This document shows, piece after piece, positions 1-6,833 of a DNA stretch of 19,877 nucleotides. The DNA comes from DASTWM01 sp035765855. Its GTDB lineage: Bacteria; Chloroflexota; Chloroflexia; Chloroflexales; Roseiflexaceae. The notes under the pieces were generated by a model. The model had not been told where the DNA came from. It searched no databases and saw nothing but the letters and a program-made list of their open reading frames with translations. Numbering within the stretch: the first letter of the stretch is position 1; every line of letters starts with the position of its first letter. The position numbers and the translations under genes are program-made. The stretch is from contig DASTWM010000159.1 in assembly GCA_035765855.1 (NCBI GenBank), positions 1 through 19,877 on the forward strand, read 5' to 3'.

Positions 1-459
1 GTGATTGGCATGGACGCCTACCACCAGCCGTATATTCCCTTTCACCTGACCACGGTGCAGTTCTTCCAATCGGTGAAGCGGCACCTGACTGATAAGGGCG
101 TGGCGGTGGTCAACGCCGGCAAAGGCCCGGATGGCGACGACCGGCTCGGGAAGGCGCTGGCCAGCACCATGATCAAGGTGTTTCCGCAGGTCTTCATTAT
201 TGATACAGCTAACTTCGGCAATCAGATCGTGGTTGGCGTCAACCAGCCAGTCGGCAATGGCGTCGAGAACTTCATCGCCAACGCGCAGCGCGTCAATAAT
301 CCAGTGCTTCAGACGGTAATGAGTTGGTCGATCAACAACGGCCCGAAGCCGATCCGCGAGTTCAGCCCGCAGGACGCGACCTATGCTCCGTTCACCGATG
401 ACCATGCGCCGGTCGAGCAACTGATCAACTCGCTCATTTTTAGCGAAGCCTTCAAGTAA
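1..459 (+). CDS. Spermidine-synthase-like protein, C-terminal part (5' truncated)
   Basis: The reading frame is already open at the first base and ends with TAA at 457-459, so only the C-terminal 152 residues are present and the first GTG is not a credible start. The stretch with DAY...PFHLTT..FF, followed by a predicted helix and a GVAVVN strand, matches the core of the spermidine synthase/aminopropyltransferase superfamily, a Rossmann-type methyltransferase fold that moves an aminopropyl group from decarboxylated SAM to a polyamine. The end (DDHAPVEQLI) also fits, because these proteins commonly finish with a 'TDD.APVE' segment. Many bacterial members are fused to membrane domains and have unproven substrates, so I call only the family. 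A heptad-phased inverted repeat begins 4 bases after the stop. Confidence 0.75.
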   Translation: MIGMDAYHQPYIPFHLTTVQFFQSVKRHLTDKGVAVVNAGKGPDGDDRLGKALASTMIKVFPQVFIIDTANFGNQIVVGVNQPVGNGVENFIANAQRVNNPVLQTVMSWSINNGPKPIREFSPQDATYAPFTDDHAPVEQLINSLIFSEAFK

Positions 460-463
460 GTTG

Positions 464-542
464 TGAGTTTTGAATGATGAGTTTTGAGTTTTTAGGACAC
501 CATGAATAACTCAAAACGTATAACTCACCACTCAGAACTCAC
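464..542. repeat. Heptad-phased inverted repeat, tgagttt family (locus 1)
   Basis: The left arm (464-498) reads as consecutive 7-nt words such as tgagttt, tgaatga and tgagttt. The right arm (508-542) reads as words such as aactcaa and aactcac in the same 7-nt phase. The two arms are imperfect reverse complements and could form a stem of about 30 bp. The element starts 4 bases after the upstream stop and ends at the base before the ATG of the AEC transporter, filling the gap. The same word family recurs at 19608-19698. A terminator or mRNA 3'-end structure is possible; its function is not shown. Confidence 0.85.
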
Positions 543-1466
543 ATGATTCTTTCTGCCTTCGTCGAAGTTCTCCTGCCCGTGATCGTTGTCGTGGGATGTG
601 GCTACGCACTGCGGCGCACATTGCCGCTCGATCTGCGCTCGCTTAACCGTGTCAGCCTGTACGTCCTCAGCCCGGCGCTGATCTTCGTAACGCTCATCCG
701 CATTGATGTGACGGGCGGCGAAGCCGTGCGCGTCGCCGGGCTGTCGGTGCTGCTGATCTTTGCGCTCGGCGCGCTGACGCTGCTGTGTGCCAGGCCGCTG
801 CGCCTCAATCGCCCCACGGTTTCGGCGCTGCTGCTTGCCATTATGTTCATGAACGCGGGCAACTACGGCCTGCCGACGGCGCGCTTCGCGTTCGGCGAAG
901 ATGGCTTTCAGCGCGCGCTGCTGTTCTACCTGCCGCAGACCATTCTGTCCCAGGTCATGGCGATTGTGATCGCGCAGGCGGGCAGCGGCGACTGGAAGAT
1001 CGCCGTCCAGCGCATCTTTCGCATGCCCCAGGTGTACGCGGCGGCGGCAGGCTTGCTGCTGCGTTTCTCAGGACTGAAACTTGAGGGACGAACGGATGCG
1101 CTGGGTGGCATCTTCAGCGGATTCGTGCTGATGTCTGAAGCGACGCTGCCGCTGCTGCTGCTGCTGCTCGGTATGCAGTTGGCACAGGGCGTCGCAATCG
1201 AGGAGCGCGGGCTGACGACCATGGCCGTTGGGTTGCGGCTGCTTGCCAGCCCGCTGCTGGCGCTCGGTTTGGCGCTGCTGCTCGGCATGGACGATCTGTC
1301 GTTGCGGGTGGCCGTGCTTGAGGCAGGCATGCCCACCGCTGTGAATATGGTCCTGTTCTCGCTGGAGTTCGACGCGCGACCACGCTTTGTCGCGGGCGTC
1401 ACGGTGGCTTCGACGCTGCTGAGCTTAGCCACGCTGACCTTTACGCTGGCCTTGCTGCGTATGTGA
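543..1466 (+). CDS. AEC family (auxin efflux carrier-like) transporter
   Basis: This 307-residue protein is almost wholly hydrophobic, with about ten membrane segments in two halves separated by a more polar centre (around residues 140-180), as in the AEC/BASS-type permease fold. The motif MNAGNYGLP near residue 105 is the family's characteristic Asn/Gly/Pro-containing broken helix, and EAGMPTAVN near residue 261 is the equivalent element in the second half. Bacterial members export or import small organic anions such as malate or malonate; the substrate cannot be read from sequence. Length is normal for the family. No Shine-Dalgarno sequence is visible: the ATG abuts the right arm of an inverted repeat, so translation could depend on unfolding of that arm or on a leaderless or weak start. 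The next gene converges on it with only 4 bases between stops. Confidence 0.88.
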   Translation: MILSAFVEVLLPVIVVVGCGYALRRTLPLDLRSLNRVSLYVLSPALIFVTLIRIDVTGGEAVRVAGLSVLLIFALGALTLLCARPLRLNRPTVSALLLAIMFMNAGNYGLPTARFAFGEDGFQRALLFYLPQTILSQVMAIVIAQAGSGDWKIAVQRIFRMPQVYAAAAGLLLRFSGLKLEGRTDALGGIFSGFVLMSEATLPLLLLLLGMQLAQGVAIEERGLTTMAVGLRLLASPLLALGLALLLGMDDLSLRVAVLEAGMPTAVNMVLFSLEFDARPRFVAGVTVASTLLSLATLTFTLALLRM

Positions 1467-1470
1467 AGCG

Positions 1471-2055
1471 CTACTCGACGTTTTCTGGTAGCTCGGCTGC
1501 CGGCCCAACGCGCTGATAGAGTATCTGCGAGGATACATGCTCGACGATGCGCCATGTACCCGGCACATGCGGAAGCCGCAGCACATCGACATGCCCCTGC
1601 TCAACAAGATGTTGCGCTTCTCGTCCATCGGCCAGCCACACGCTGCCGACATAGGTTCGGCGCGTCGCAACGGGAATCTCGCAATCAATCAGCGCGCCGT
1701 CGATATCGCCGCCTGGGGTGCGGTACGGGCGCAGTTTACGCACATCGGCTGTGACGACATGGCCTTCGCGCAGCAGCATGCTGTCATCGCGGACGTTGCG
1801 CCACAGCCATAATACTCCGCGCCCAGCACGCCACAGGACGAGAATCGCCAGCACTGCATACGTAAACCATGGCGCATGAAAGAGAGCCAGCGCAATCAGA
1901 CCCACCACGCCAATAATAATCAGCGGATCGAGAAACGCAAAGCGGCGGCGCGACACATGCGCGCGCACCAGGCTCCACAGGGTGTGCGGCGGCAGCGAAC
2001 GCGGCGGCGGCTGGAGAAGGAACGCAGCGTCAACATGGTCGGTGACGTGCTGCAT
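1471..2055 (-). CDS. Small membrane protein, two TM segments plus soluble C-terminal domain
   Basis: This is an unrecognised 194-residue protein. A basic N-terminal part is followed by two hydrophobic segments at about residues 43-60 and 63-87. The C-terminal domain (about 93-182) looks rich in beta strands; it opens with a 'LLREGHVVTADVRKLRPYR' stretch and is probably cytoplasmic or extracytoplasmic in one block. This resembles the general plan of DUF3592/NfeD-like small membrane proteins, but I cannot assign it firmly. It is the last gene of the leftward cluster, 48 bases after the PH-like membrane protein, and it converges on the AEC transporter with a 4-base gap and no obvious terminator. 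The ATG at 2055 has only a weak purine-rich tract (gatgaaag) upstream. Confidence 0.7.
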   Translation of the reverse strand: MQHVTDHVDAAFLLQPPPRSLPPHTLWSLVRAHVSRRRFAFLDPLIIIGVVGLIALALFHAPWFTYAVLAILVLWRAGRGVLWLWRNVRDDSMLLREGHVVTADVRKLRPYRTPGGDIDGALIDCEIPVATRRTYVGSVWLADGREAQHLVEQGHVDVLRLPHVPGTWRIVEHVSSQILYQRVGPAAELPENVE

Positions 2056-2103
2056 ATAATACTTTCATCACGCAACAGGCATCCATGTGTCGCGTGTATC
2101 AGA

Positions 2104-4002
2104 CTACAACGCAATAAGATACGACAACAGGATCAGCAATTGAAATACGGCAGGCAGTAGCCCGCCCGCGAGCAGTTGGCCGCCACGCCACTGATACAAT
2201 GCTTCCCACAACCCGGCAGCCAGCAGGAACGCCCACACAATCGCGCCGAGCCACAGCAGCACCGGCAGATACGGGATGCCGAGCAGCGTCACCAGCAGCG
2301 CGCCGAGCAGCGGCAGCACGCGTGGAAGCTGCACGGTGGGATAGAGGTAAAATGGCCGCGCGCCCTCTTCGCCGCCGCCGGTCGCATCGTCGAGCAACTG
2401 CGCCGCCAGGCAGATCACCGGCCACTCCAGCATGCTCAGCACAAACAAAAACAGCATGCCGATGATCAAACGCGCATCGGGCAGAATGCTCTGCTGAATG
2501 GCGCGCCCGGCGAAGACGATCAGCGCCGGAACCAACGCCAGCGCGATCATGGGCTTGGCGACATGGAACAGCATCTGCGTATCGAACAGCTTGGTGCGCG
2601 CATCTTCGCGGCTTTCCTCGACTAATGTGTCAATCGCCGGGCCAGCGCTGAAACTGAGCATCAGCAGCGGCGAGCGCGCCTCATCCTGCAGAATAGGCGA
2701 GTCCGCGGCCGTGCTCGCTTCCTGATGGCGCGTGACTTCCAGCACGACGCGCTTCATAAATTCTTCAAAGGTGCTCAACGCCGAAGTGACCAGAATGCCG
2801 GGCGCAAAGCTGCCGTCGTAGAACAGGCTGTTAAAACGCGCCATCCATGGCAGCCCGCCGCGCGCCTGAATGAGCACAATCTGGTTGTCTTCTGACAGCT
2901 CGGTCACTTTCATTGCCTGGATGCGCGCCCACGGCACGATATGCCAGCGCCCCGCCCGACGCACCGCCAGCCCTTCCGTGCGCGCCTCAAGATCAGGCAG
3001 AACCTGGCGCAGCATGACCACGACGCCGAAGACTGCCAGCACCATGAGATGCGTAGAAACCAGCACCCACCACGGTGCCGCGAGTTGGCCCTGGAACAAA
3101 CTCAGACGATTGAAGACCGGCAGCGCGCGGAGAGCAGGGAACATCAGGGCAAGAAACATCATCCACCCGATGATGTAGCGCAGAAACGCAAACAGCAGCA
3201 ACACGCGCGTGCCCCATAAAATCAGCGAACTGATGCGGCGTGGATACGTGCCGAGCAGCACATCGCCCCGGGATGGAGCAGGCGCAGGCACGGCAACAGC
3301 CGCCGCTTCCTCTTTGGTGCGCTGGCTAAAGAACGAGGTCGGCCCCAGCACAAAGCGAAAGAAGGCCGAAGAAGCTTCTTCCTGCAACTGCGTCGGCTTG
3401 GCGACGTCGAGCACACGCGCGATGCGATCAGTTTCGTTCAACAGCGTTTTGATCAACCGATCAAAATCGTTGATCCATGACGTAATTAAAAAGCCGCGCC
3501 GAAAACGCAGGCCATAAATGAAGCTGTAAAAGCGATGCCAGCCAGTAAGCTGCTTGCGGTCGGTTTCGGCCAGCAGCACAAAGCGCTCAGCCGACGCATC
3601 CTCAGTCACTTTAATCGTGCGAATATTTTCCCATGGAATCGGCAGCCAGCTCCCTGAAAACTCGACCAGTACGCCGCGCGCGCTCGTGCGAACGGTCGGC
3701 AGACTATTACGCAGCAGCAGCGTCAGCAGCAAAGCCAGCGCCAGCAAACCGAGTGCCGGCAACAGGCTCGTCTCCCGGTTATACGCCGCCGGGTCGGCTA
3801 CACTGGCGCGCAACACGCGCAGAATAGACAACATAAAGCCCATGCGCGGGAACGGCACGGCGGCCACGGAAGGCAGCGACCACATCCAGAGCAGCAGGTC
3901 GCGCCCAAAGCGCATGGTTGCCAGTGTCACCACCACAGCGCAGAACAATTCCACCGACCAGCGGATGCGGCGCGGATACTGATGCACATGCTCGGCAATC
4001 AT
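2104..4002 (-). CDS. Polytopic membrane protein with two tandem TM + PH-like units
   Basis: This 632-residue protein contains a visible internal duplication. Unit A (about residues 9-225) and unit B (about 253-455) both begin with YPRRI and continue through hydrophobic segments. Each then enters a soluble domain of about 85 residues with matching landmarks: IPWENIRTIKVTE at 122-134 against VPWARIQAMKVTE at 356-368, then an RFYSF/RFNSL element, a GFLITS/GILVTS strand and a final amphipathic helix. That fold order (strands, 'W..I' turn, C-terminal helix) suggests a bacterial PH-like domain, an inference from pattern only. A third membrane block (about 480-632) has several more helices and no soluble unit. 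The ATG follows a good ribosome site (gaggag) lying in the end of xseB, 5 bases after the xseB stop, so it is probably translated as part of the accB-xseA-xseB transcript. Function unknown. Confidence 0.85.
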   Translation of the reverse strand: MIAEHVHQYPRRIRWSVELFCAVVVTLATMRFGRDLLLWMWSLPSVAAVPFPRMGFMLSILRVLRASVADPAAYNRETSLLPALGLLALALLLTLLLRNSLPTVRTSARGVLVEFSGSWLPIPWENIRTIKVTEDASAERFVLLAETDRKQLTGWHRFYSFIYGLRFRRGFLITSWINDFDRLIKTLLNETDRIARVLDVAKPTQLQEEASSAFFRFVLGPTSFFSQRTKEEAAAVAVPAPAPSRGDVLLGTYPRRISSLILWGTRVLLLFAFLRYIIGWMMFLALMFPALRALPVFNRLSLFQGQLAAPWWVLVSTHLMVLAVFGVVVMLRQVLPDLEARTEGLAVRRAGRWHIVPWARIQAMKVTELSEDNQIVLIQARGGLPWMARFNSLFYDGSFAPGILVTSALSTFEEFMKRVVLEVTRHQEASTAADSPILQDEARSPLLMLSFSAGPAIDTLVEESREDARTKLFDTQMLFHVAKPMIALALVPALIVFAGRAIQQSILPDARLIIGMLFLFVLSMLEWPVICLAAQLLDDATGGGEEGARPFYLYPTVQLPRVLPLLGALLVTLLGIPYLPVLLWLGAIVWAFLLAAGLWEALYQWRGGQLLAGGLLPAVFQLLILLSYLIAL

Positions 4003-4007
4003 GGAAG

Positions 4008-4223
4008 CTACTCCTCGTCGGTATCAGGCGCGCCGAGCTGCAACTGCTGCAAACGCAGTTCAGCCTGGTCGAGGATCTGCTGGCATGACGCAGCCACGCG
4101 CATGCCCTCCTCGTACAGCGCCAACGCCTCGGCCAGCGGAAGTTCGCCCGCTTCCAAACGGGCGACAATTTCCTGCATGCGGGCGTACAACTCTTCGTAC
4201 GTCACTGAAGATGAAGCAGTCAT
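4008..4223 (-). CDS. xseB: Exodeoxyribonuclease VII small subunit
   Basis: This gene encodes 71 residues with the typical XseB pattern: a YEEL..RMQEIVARLEAGELPL.EAL.LYEEGM helical hairpin, then a second helix (C..IL..AE.RLQQL) and an acidic tail. XseB binds along XseA and helps degrade single-stranded DNA during repair. An in-frame upstream extension exists to 4307, but it would overlap the 3' end of xseA and has none of the family sequence; the ATG at 4223 gives normal length (E. coli XseB is 80 residues) and lies 64 bases after xseA. The gene sits directly behind xseA, the usual order, and is followed after 5 bases by the duplicated PH-like membrane protein. Confidence 0.93.
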   Translation of the reverse strand: MTASSSVTYEELYARMQEIVARLEAGELPLAEALALYEEGMRVAASCQQILDQAELRLQQLQLGAPDTDEE

Positions 4224-4287
4224 AGCAGTAGTATATCCTTGGATTGCTCGTTGACCTATAGGAATTTGGTGGGAATTTTGTGGCAGA

Positions 4288-5475
4288 TCAGGGAACGCGC
4301 GCTCCAAACGTGCCGCCCTGCACAGTCACTTCGATCATGTCATCCGATGCGACCTGCTCCGGCGAGGTAATCACCTGTCCGTCCACAGTGCGGCGCACGA
4401 CTGCATAGCCCCGGTCGAGCGTCGCCAGCGGGTTGAGCGCGGCCAGCCTGGATTGCATGCCATCTAAGCGCGCCCGCCGCAAATCCACGCGATGGCCCAC
4501 CTGCGACGAAGCGCGGCGCAGCAGATCGTCGATCGTTTGGCGGCTGCGGGCGATCCGCGTGGTCGGCGCGTGCAGCATGAGATGGCGGCGCTCATGCTCC
4601 AGTTGCTCGCCCGCGCGCACGATCATGTCATCGAGCGCAACCACCATCCGGTCGCGCTGTTCGCTCAACGCGGCGTGCAGATCGTCGATATGCGGCGACA
4701 CCAGTTCCGCCGCCGCCGACGGGGTTGGCGCGCGCACATCGGCCACGTAGTCAATAATAGTCGTGTCGGTTTCATGGCCCACGCCGCTGACCAGCGGCAC
4801 CGGGCTGGCGAAGGCTGCGCGCGCCACAATTTCCTCGTTGAAGGCCCACAAATCCTCAGCCGAGCCGCCGCCGCGCGCCACGATGATCACATCCACATTC
4901 TGCTCGTACAGCGCATACAGCGCCTCCACGATCTCCTCCGGCGCGCCGTCGCCCTGCACGCGGCATGGCGCGAGCAGCACCTCGGCCAACGGAAAGCGCC
5001 GCGCCAGCACATTCATGATGTCGCGGATCACCGCGCCCGACGCTGAAGTCGCCACGCCAATGCGGCGCGGGAAGGCTGGCAACGGGCGCTTGCGCGAGAG
5101 ATCGAACAAGCCTTCCGCCTCCAGCCGGGCCTTGAGCTCCTCGAAACGGGCATGCAGCAGGCCGATGCCTGCCGGGCGCACCATGTCGACATAGAGCTGG
5201 AGCGCGCCGGACGCCTCATAAATGCTGATGTGTCCGTGCGCCAGTACCGCGTCGCCGTTGCGAGGCCGCTCGCCGATCCGCGCCACGTAGGTGCGCCAGC
5301 AGGCCGCGCTCACCACCGCATCGCTTTCCTTGAGCTTGAAATACCAGTGCCCCGACGCCGCCTGCTTGAAGTCGAACACCTCGCCTTCAACCCAGATATC
5401 GCGCAGTACATCGTCTGACTCAAGCAATTCGCGCAGATAGCCATTAAGTTGTGATACAGAAAGCAGACGAATCAT
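4288..5475 (-). CDS. xseA: Exodeoxyribonuclease VII large subunit
   Basis: This 395-residue protein starts with the family N-terminus (LLSVSQLNGYLRELLESDD...WVEGEV.DF), an OB-fold for single-stranded DNA (about 1-100). The catalytic exonuclease VII large-subunit domain follows, with IGV.TS..GAVIRDI (about 135-150), the nuclease core DVIIVARGGGS.EDLWAFNEE (about 195-215) and SGVGHETDTTI.D.VAD.RAPTPSAAAEL (about 230-260). A C-terminal coiled coil and a DRGYAVVR segment come next. With XseB it degrades single-stranded DNA in both directions to oligonucleotides. The frame remains open to 5562 through the heptad repeat in the leader, but only the ATG at 5475 gives the family start. No strong ribosome site is seen; the leader between accB and this ATG is occupied by repeat locus 2. 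Confidence 0.95.
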   Translation of the reverse strand: MIRLLSVSQLNGYLRELLESDDVLRDIWVEGEVFDFKQAASGHWYFKLKESDAVVSAACWRTYVARIGERPRNGDAVLAHGHISIYEASGALQLYVDMVRPAGIGLLHARFEELKARLEAEGLFDLSRKRPLPAFPRRIGVATSASGAVIRDIMNVLARRFPLAEVLLAPCRVQGDGAPEEIVEALYALYEQNVDVIIVARGGGSAEDLWAFNEEIVARAAFASPVPLVSGVGHETDTTIIDYVADVRAPTPSAAAELVSPHIDDLHAALSEQRDRMVVALDDMIVRAGEQLEHERRHLMLHAPTTRIARSRQTIDDLLRRASSQVGHRVDLRRARLDGMQSRLAALNPLATLDRGYAVVRRTVDGQVITSPEQVASDDMIEVTVQGGTFGARVP

Positions 5476-5480
5476 GATGA

Positions 5481-5571
5481 TTTTAGATTTGCCCTTGTGG
5501 GTTTTAGATGTGCCATTTTGGATTTGCAGTTGAGCCAATAATCTGCAATCTGCAATCTGCAATCTGCAATC
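5481..5571. repeat. Heptad-phased repeat, aatctgc / ttttaga words (locus 2)
   Basis: 5540-5571 contains four perfect tandem copies of the 7-mer aatctgc plus a partial fifth. 5481-5529 continues in 7-nt steps with words such as ttttaga (5481 and 5502) and ttttgga (5516), alternating with tttgccc/tttgcag-like words. Read on the minus strand, the gattgcag words can pair imperfectly with ctgcaaatc and aaatctaaaatc-like words, so this is the same arm-loop-arm design as the other loci, though less symmetric. It begins 9 bases after the accB stop and reaches to 5 bases before the xseA ATG. Confidence 0.8.
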
Positions 5572-5580
5572 AAAAGGTCG

Positions 5581-6105
5581 TCAGGCTGGCTCGACGATCA
5601 TGAGCGGCTGACCGTACTCGACCGGCTGGCCATTCGTAACCAACACACGTATGACGCGCCCGGCCACCTCGCTCTCGATCTCGTTCATAATCTTCATTGC
5701 CTCAACGATCCCGACAACATCGCCCGGTTGCACCTCGTCGCCCTCAGCGATATAGGCCGCGTCCTTGGGCGACGGCGAGGCGTAAAACGTACCCACCATG
5801 GGCGACGTAATCGCCAGCCCTTCCGGCACCGCGTCGGTATCGGCCATGTCGGCAGCTACGCCTGCGGGCGGCGGATAAGTGTGCAGGGCTGCGCCGCCGG
5901 ACGGCAGCGTCGCGGCCAGCGATGGTGTCACAAGATATTGAGGCGCCTGCGGCGCAACGCCGCGCTTGATGTGAAGCCTGGCATCGCCACGCTCAATCTG
6001 TATTTCGGTAACGTCAGACTCCTGGATCAAACGCAGCAGTTCGCGCACATCGCTCAATCCAAACAGATCGTTAGTTGGCTCATTATGCCCATTGCTGTCA
6101 CTCAT
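5581..6105 (-). CDS. accB: Biotin carboxyl carrier protein of acetyl-CoA carboxylase
   Basis: This 174-residue protein has the canonical BCCP layout. An N-terminal helical segment (about 11-50, including IRLIQESDVTEIQIERG-like sequence) is followed by a Pro/Ala-rich linker (about 52-95). The C-terminal biotinyl domain (about 97-172) contains the biotin acceptor motif EAMKIMNEI with the target lysine at position 138. The protein carries biotin between the biotin carboxylase and carboxyltransferase steps that make malonyl-CoA. Unusually, no accC follows; the next gene on the strand is xseA. A perfect TATAAT preceded by TGC lies about 40 bases upstream, so the accB-xseA-xseB block may have its own promoter inside the cluster. 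The ATG at 6105 is the only start fitting the family's length. Confidence 0.95.
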   Translation of the reverse strand: MSDSNGHNEPTNDLFGLSDVRELLRLIQESDVTEIQIERGDARLHIKRGVAPQAPQYLVTPSLAATLPSGGAALHTYPPPAGVAADMADTDAVPEGLAITSPMVGTFYASPSPKDAAYIAEGDEVQPGDVVGIVEAMKIMNEIESEVAGRVIRVLVTNGQPVEYGQPLMIVEPA

Positions 6106-6146
6106 ACGCCTTGATTCTCCGCCTTATCAAACACACGCAAGAACGT

Positions 6147-6156
6147 ATTATAGCAT
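6147..6156 (-). promoter_or_regulatory. Extended -10 promoter element upstream of accB
   Basis: On the minus strand the sequence reads TGCTATAAT: a perfect -10 hexamer at 6147-6152 with the TGn extension just upstream. A start of transcription near 6140 would leave a leader of about 35 bases before the accB ATG at 6105. No good -35 is seen, which extended -10 promoters tolerate. A 7-bp stem (gcatagc at 6153-6159 with gctatgc at 6169-6175) overlaps the stop of the preceding gene and the TGn element. Confidence 0.45.
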
Positions 6157-6169
6157 AGCGTTCAAAGTG

Positions 6170-6382
6170 CTATGCCTCCCATGATGCCTCGCCCCAGCCC
6201 CAATCGATGCCATGCTGCGCAAGCAGCGCCTGGAGCCGCGCGTCGGCGCTGACCAGATCGAAGATGCGGCCAGTGATGGCGTTAAGCACATCGGCGACTT
6301 GCTCGCTGTCGGCCTCGGCCATGGCGGCTGGCACATCAAAAATCACCGGCATGGTATAACGGATATACTGATCGTCGTCCAT
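6170..6382 (-). CDS. Small acidic hypothetical protein
   Basis: I do not recognise this 70-residue protein. It is acidic, without membrane segments, and looks mostly alpha-helical in its second half (AEADSEQVADVLNAITGRIFDLVSADARLQALLAQHGIDWG), ending in a Trp/Glu-rich tail (WGWGEASWEA). The frame extends up to 6439, but the ATG at 6382 follows a gagag tract at a suitable distance; an ATG at 6394 is the alternative. It heads the leftward cluster 64 bases before accB and is divergent from the glutaredoxin gene. Smooth coding character and the absence of a competing frame support it as real, but nothing shows its role. Confidence 0.6.
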   Translation of the reverse strand: MDDDQYIRYTMPVIFDVPAAMAEADSEQVADVLNAITGRIFDLVSADARLQALLAQHGIDWGWGEASWEA

Positions 6383-6500
6383 ATTAGCTCTCATTTCTCG
6401 TAAAAAATATTGGCGCAATGACCTGTTTTTGAGTATCATGCACCTATTGATACAACACGCGGCTCGTGTGAGTTGCTATAGAGTGAGGTTTCGTGAGTAT

Positions 6501-6764
6501 ATGACACATCCGGTAATTAAAGTATTCGGAACGACATGGTGCAGCGATTGTAAGCGCGCGATGCGCGTGCTAAATGATCGCAAAGCGCAGTTTGAATACA
6601 TTGATATTGAAAAGGACGACGCTGCCGCCGAGTACGTCATTCAGGTGAACAACGGCAACCAGAGCGTACCGACGATTGTGTTCCCAGACGGCTCGGTCAT
6701 GGTCGAGCCATCGTCGGCGGTATTAGCCGCAAAGGTGGAGTCGCTGAACGGCGCATCCCGGTAG
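6501..6764 (+). CDS. Glutaredoxin-like / mycoredoxin-type thiol oxidoreductase
   Basis: This gene encodes 87 residues with a compact thioredoxin fold. A first strand (VIKVFGTTWC) leads to the active site C-S-D-C at residues 14-17, followed by a helix (KRAMRVLNDRKAQFEYIDIEKDD) and the cis-proline element SVPTIVFPDG (about 56-65) that positions the substrate thiol. The dithiol site and the VP-T-I-VFPDG loop match the short glutaredoxin-like proteins typical of Actinobacteria, Deinococcus and Chloroflexota (mycoredoxin class), which reduce mixed disulfides with low-molecular-weight thiols. The open frame goes back to 6429, but the ATG at 6501 gives normal length; a gagg tract lies 12 bases upstream. 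It is a single-gene unit, divergent from the 70-residue protein and convergent with purA. Confidence 0.88.
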   Translation: MTHPVIKVFGTTWCSDCKRAMRVLNDRKAQFEYIDIEKDDAAAEYVIQVNNGNQSVPTIVFPDGSVMVEPSSAVLAAKVESLNGASR

Positions 6765-6785
6765 AGACATCACGATCCGGCATTT

Positions 6786-6814
6786 GCAGAGACGTCCCTG
6801 TGGGACGTCTCTGC
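6786..6814. terminator. Perfect 13-bp palindromic hairpin between convergent genes
   Basis: The left arm at 6786-6798 (gcagagacgtccc) and right arm at 6802-6814 (gggacgtctctgc) are exact reverse complements with a 3-base loop (tgt). The hairpin sits between the stop of the glutaredoxin gene and the stop of purA, so it could end transcripts from both sides. There is no T-tract on either strand, which leaves the possibility that it is a dispersed palindromic repeat rather than a classical intrinsic terminator. It does not show the 7-nt phasing of the other repeats. Confidence 0.7.
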
Positions 6815-6833
6815 GATTATCTGCCCACCCGCG

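Noticed and set aside
5540..5571. Possible CRISPR-like short repeat
   Set aside because: Units are 7 bases with no spacers; it is a tandem heptanucleotide repeat and no cas gene is present.
6429..6482. Possible promoter for the glutaredoxin gene (TTGATA at 6447, TATAGA at 6477)
   Set aside because: The spacing is 24 bases, too long for a sigma70 promoter, and no better pair was found.
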